From Brumimicrobium sp041655765 (GTDB lineage Bacteria > Bacteroidota > Bacteroidia > Flavobacteriales_D > Crocinitomicaceae): a stretch of 64,000 nucleotides of DNA. Position numbers and translations under genes: made by a program. This document shows positions 63,618 through 64,000 of this stretch, one piece after another. The first letter of the stretch is position 1; every line of letters begins with the position of its first letter. The stretch covers positions 1 through 64,000 of the forward strand of contig JBBAEU010000006.1 in the NCBI GenBank assembly GCA_041655765.1, read 5' to 3'. Below the pieces are notes generated by a model, which had not been told where the DNA came from, made no database searches, and saw only the letters and a list, made by a program, of their open reading frames with translations.

Positions 63618-64000
63618 ATGGACTTAATTCCTTACATTGAGTACACAAAAATTGAGGCTAAAGATGGAAATTCAGCACAATGGTATCATCTATCTCACCT
63701 TAGCAATGCTTGTGCATCGGAGGATGTCCACCGCACCTCTGCCTACGCCATTTGCCTCTTGAGTGAAGGCGAACTCCAATTGGAAACCGATTTGTTTGTT
63801 CACCACGCAAAAGCACCTGCTATATTTGCCATTCCGCCATCTGCAATTCGGAAATTTACCGATTTGGGACAGGAATATGATGCTCAAATACTGTTCTTTC
63901 GTAAAGAAATCTTTCTAGAAGGACAGTCAGACATTACTTACTTGGATAAATTCGATTTTTTTGAAAAAGCAGATGAACAAGTTATCAAATTAGATACAGA
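63618..64000 (+). CDS. AraC-type regulator, N-terminal part (cut by window end)
   Basis: ATG at 63618 opens a frame that is still open at base 64000 (127 codons). The sequence is a cupin-like sensor domain: ASEDVHRTSAYAICLLSEGE, then LQLETDLFVHHAKAPAIFAI, IRKFTDLGQEYDAQILFFRK. The plan (short N-terminus, jelly-roll with a LxxGE turn, LFFRKEIF) matches the N-terminal domain of Bacteroidota AraC/XylS regulators; the DNA-binding domain should follow outside the window. The GC content is higher than in the flank, hinting at transfer. Confidence 0.7.
   Translation, partial: MDLIPYIEYTKIEAKDGNSAQWYHLSHLSNACASEDVHRTSAYAICLLSEGELQLETDLFVHHAKAPAIFAIPPSAIRKFTDLGQEYDAQILFFRKEIFLEGQSDITYLDKFDFFEKADEQVIKLDT

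Noticed and set aside
1..64000. CRISPR arrays, tRNA and rRNA genes
   Set aside because: No regularly spaced repeats and no cloverleaf-like or rRNA-like segments were noticed in the gaps; a covariance search would be needed to be sure.

Overview
The window reads as the chromosome of an AT-rich Bacteroidota, most likely a Flavobacteriales member close to Crocinitomicaceae or Cryomorphaceae (inferred from gene content only). Clade markers include a PorZ-like type IX secretion protein beside recO, an HU/SPOR fusion, the DUF4270 and DUF4286 families, a NAD-dependent threonine dehydrogenase of the epimerase type, the ftsX-DUF3098-truB-queA block, the panC/GT5-like/DUF4270/glmS block, and several Bacteroidota-type promoters (TTTG, 19-22 bases, TAnnTTTG). 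No rRNA, tRNA or CRISPR array was seen.

Layout. 1-800: an IS256-family element that looks internally deleted and has cut a neighbouring gene. 960-15150: mostly housekeeping genes: bacilliredoxin, dprA, a TonB receptor, kdsB, an HU/SPOR protein, a UbiA-like enzyme, glycosyltransferase, MerR regulator, pnuC with a NadR-type kinase, a UDG-like glycosylase, an SMR exporter and rsmA. A candidate small RNA lies at about 7562-7655. 15370-19300: an apparent ECF-sigma operon (DoxX-like protein, sigma factor, folE, a truncated flavin reductase) followed by a PLP decarboxylase. 19690-25090: an accessory island with a serine recombinase and a 1283-residue type IIG restriction-modification enzyme.

The island is the most interesting part. 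The type IIG gene runs on the minus strand. Tail to tail with it, on the plus strand, is a promoterless second copy of only the C-terminal specificity domain (20614-21264). Both copies start in the same motif (IRPxLRGRDIKRY) at an imperfect inverted repeat that keeps frame, and a serine recombinase sits alongside. The arrangement predicts that inversion of about 1.3 kb swaps the DNA-recognition domain and so changes the target sequence.

25240-48730: envelope and metabolic genes. These include threonine dehydrogenase, hmgA-hppD (tyrosine breakdown), two peptidases, folD, a BamA/TamA-like protein, recO-porZ, CtlX, lipoate ligase, urocanate hydratase and Dps. A 474-base gene-free stretch at 40669-41142 holds several inverted repeats and shares repeat segments with 19447 and 63188. 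48840-63100: valS, ftsX, DUF3098, truB, queA, ribE, panC, a short GT5-like protein, DUF4270 lipoprotein, glmS, an SDR and a beta-helix lipoprotein. 63101-64000: a MITE-like repeat, then the start of an AraC-type regulator cut by the window end.
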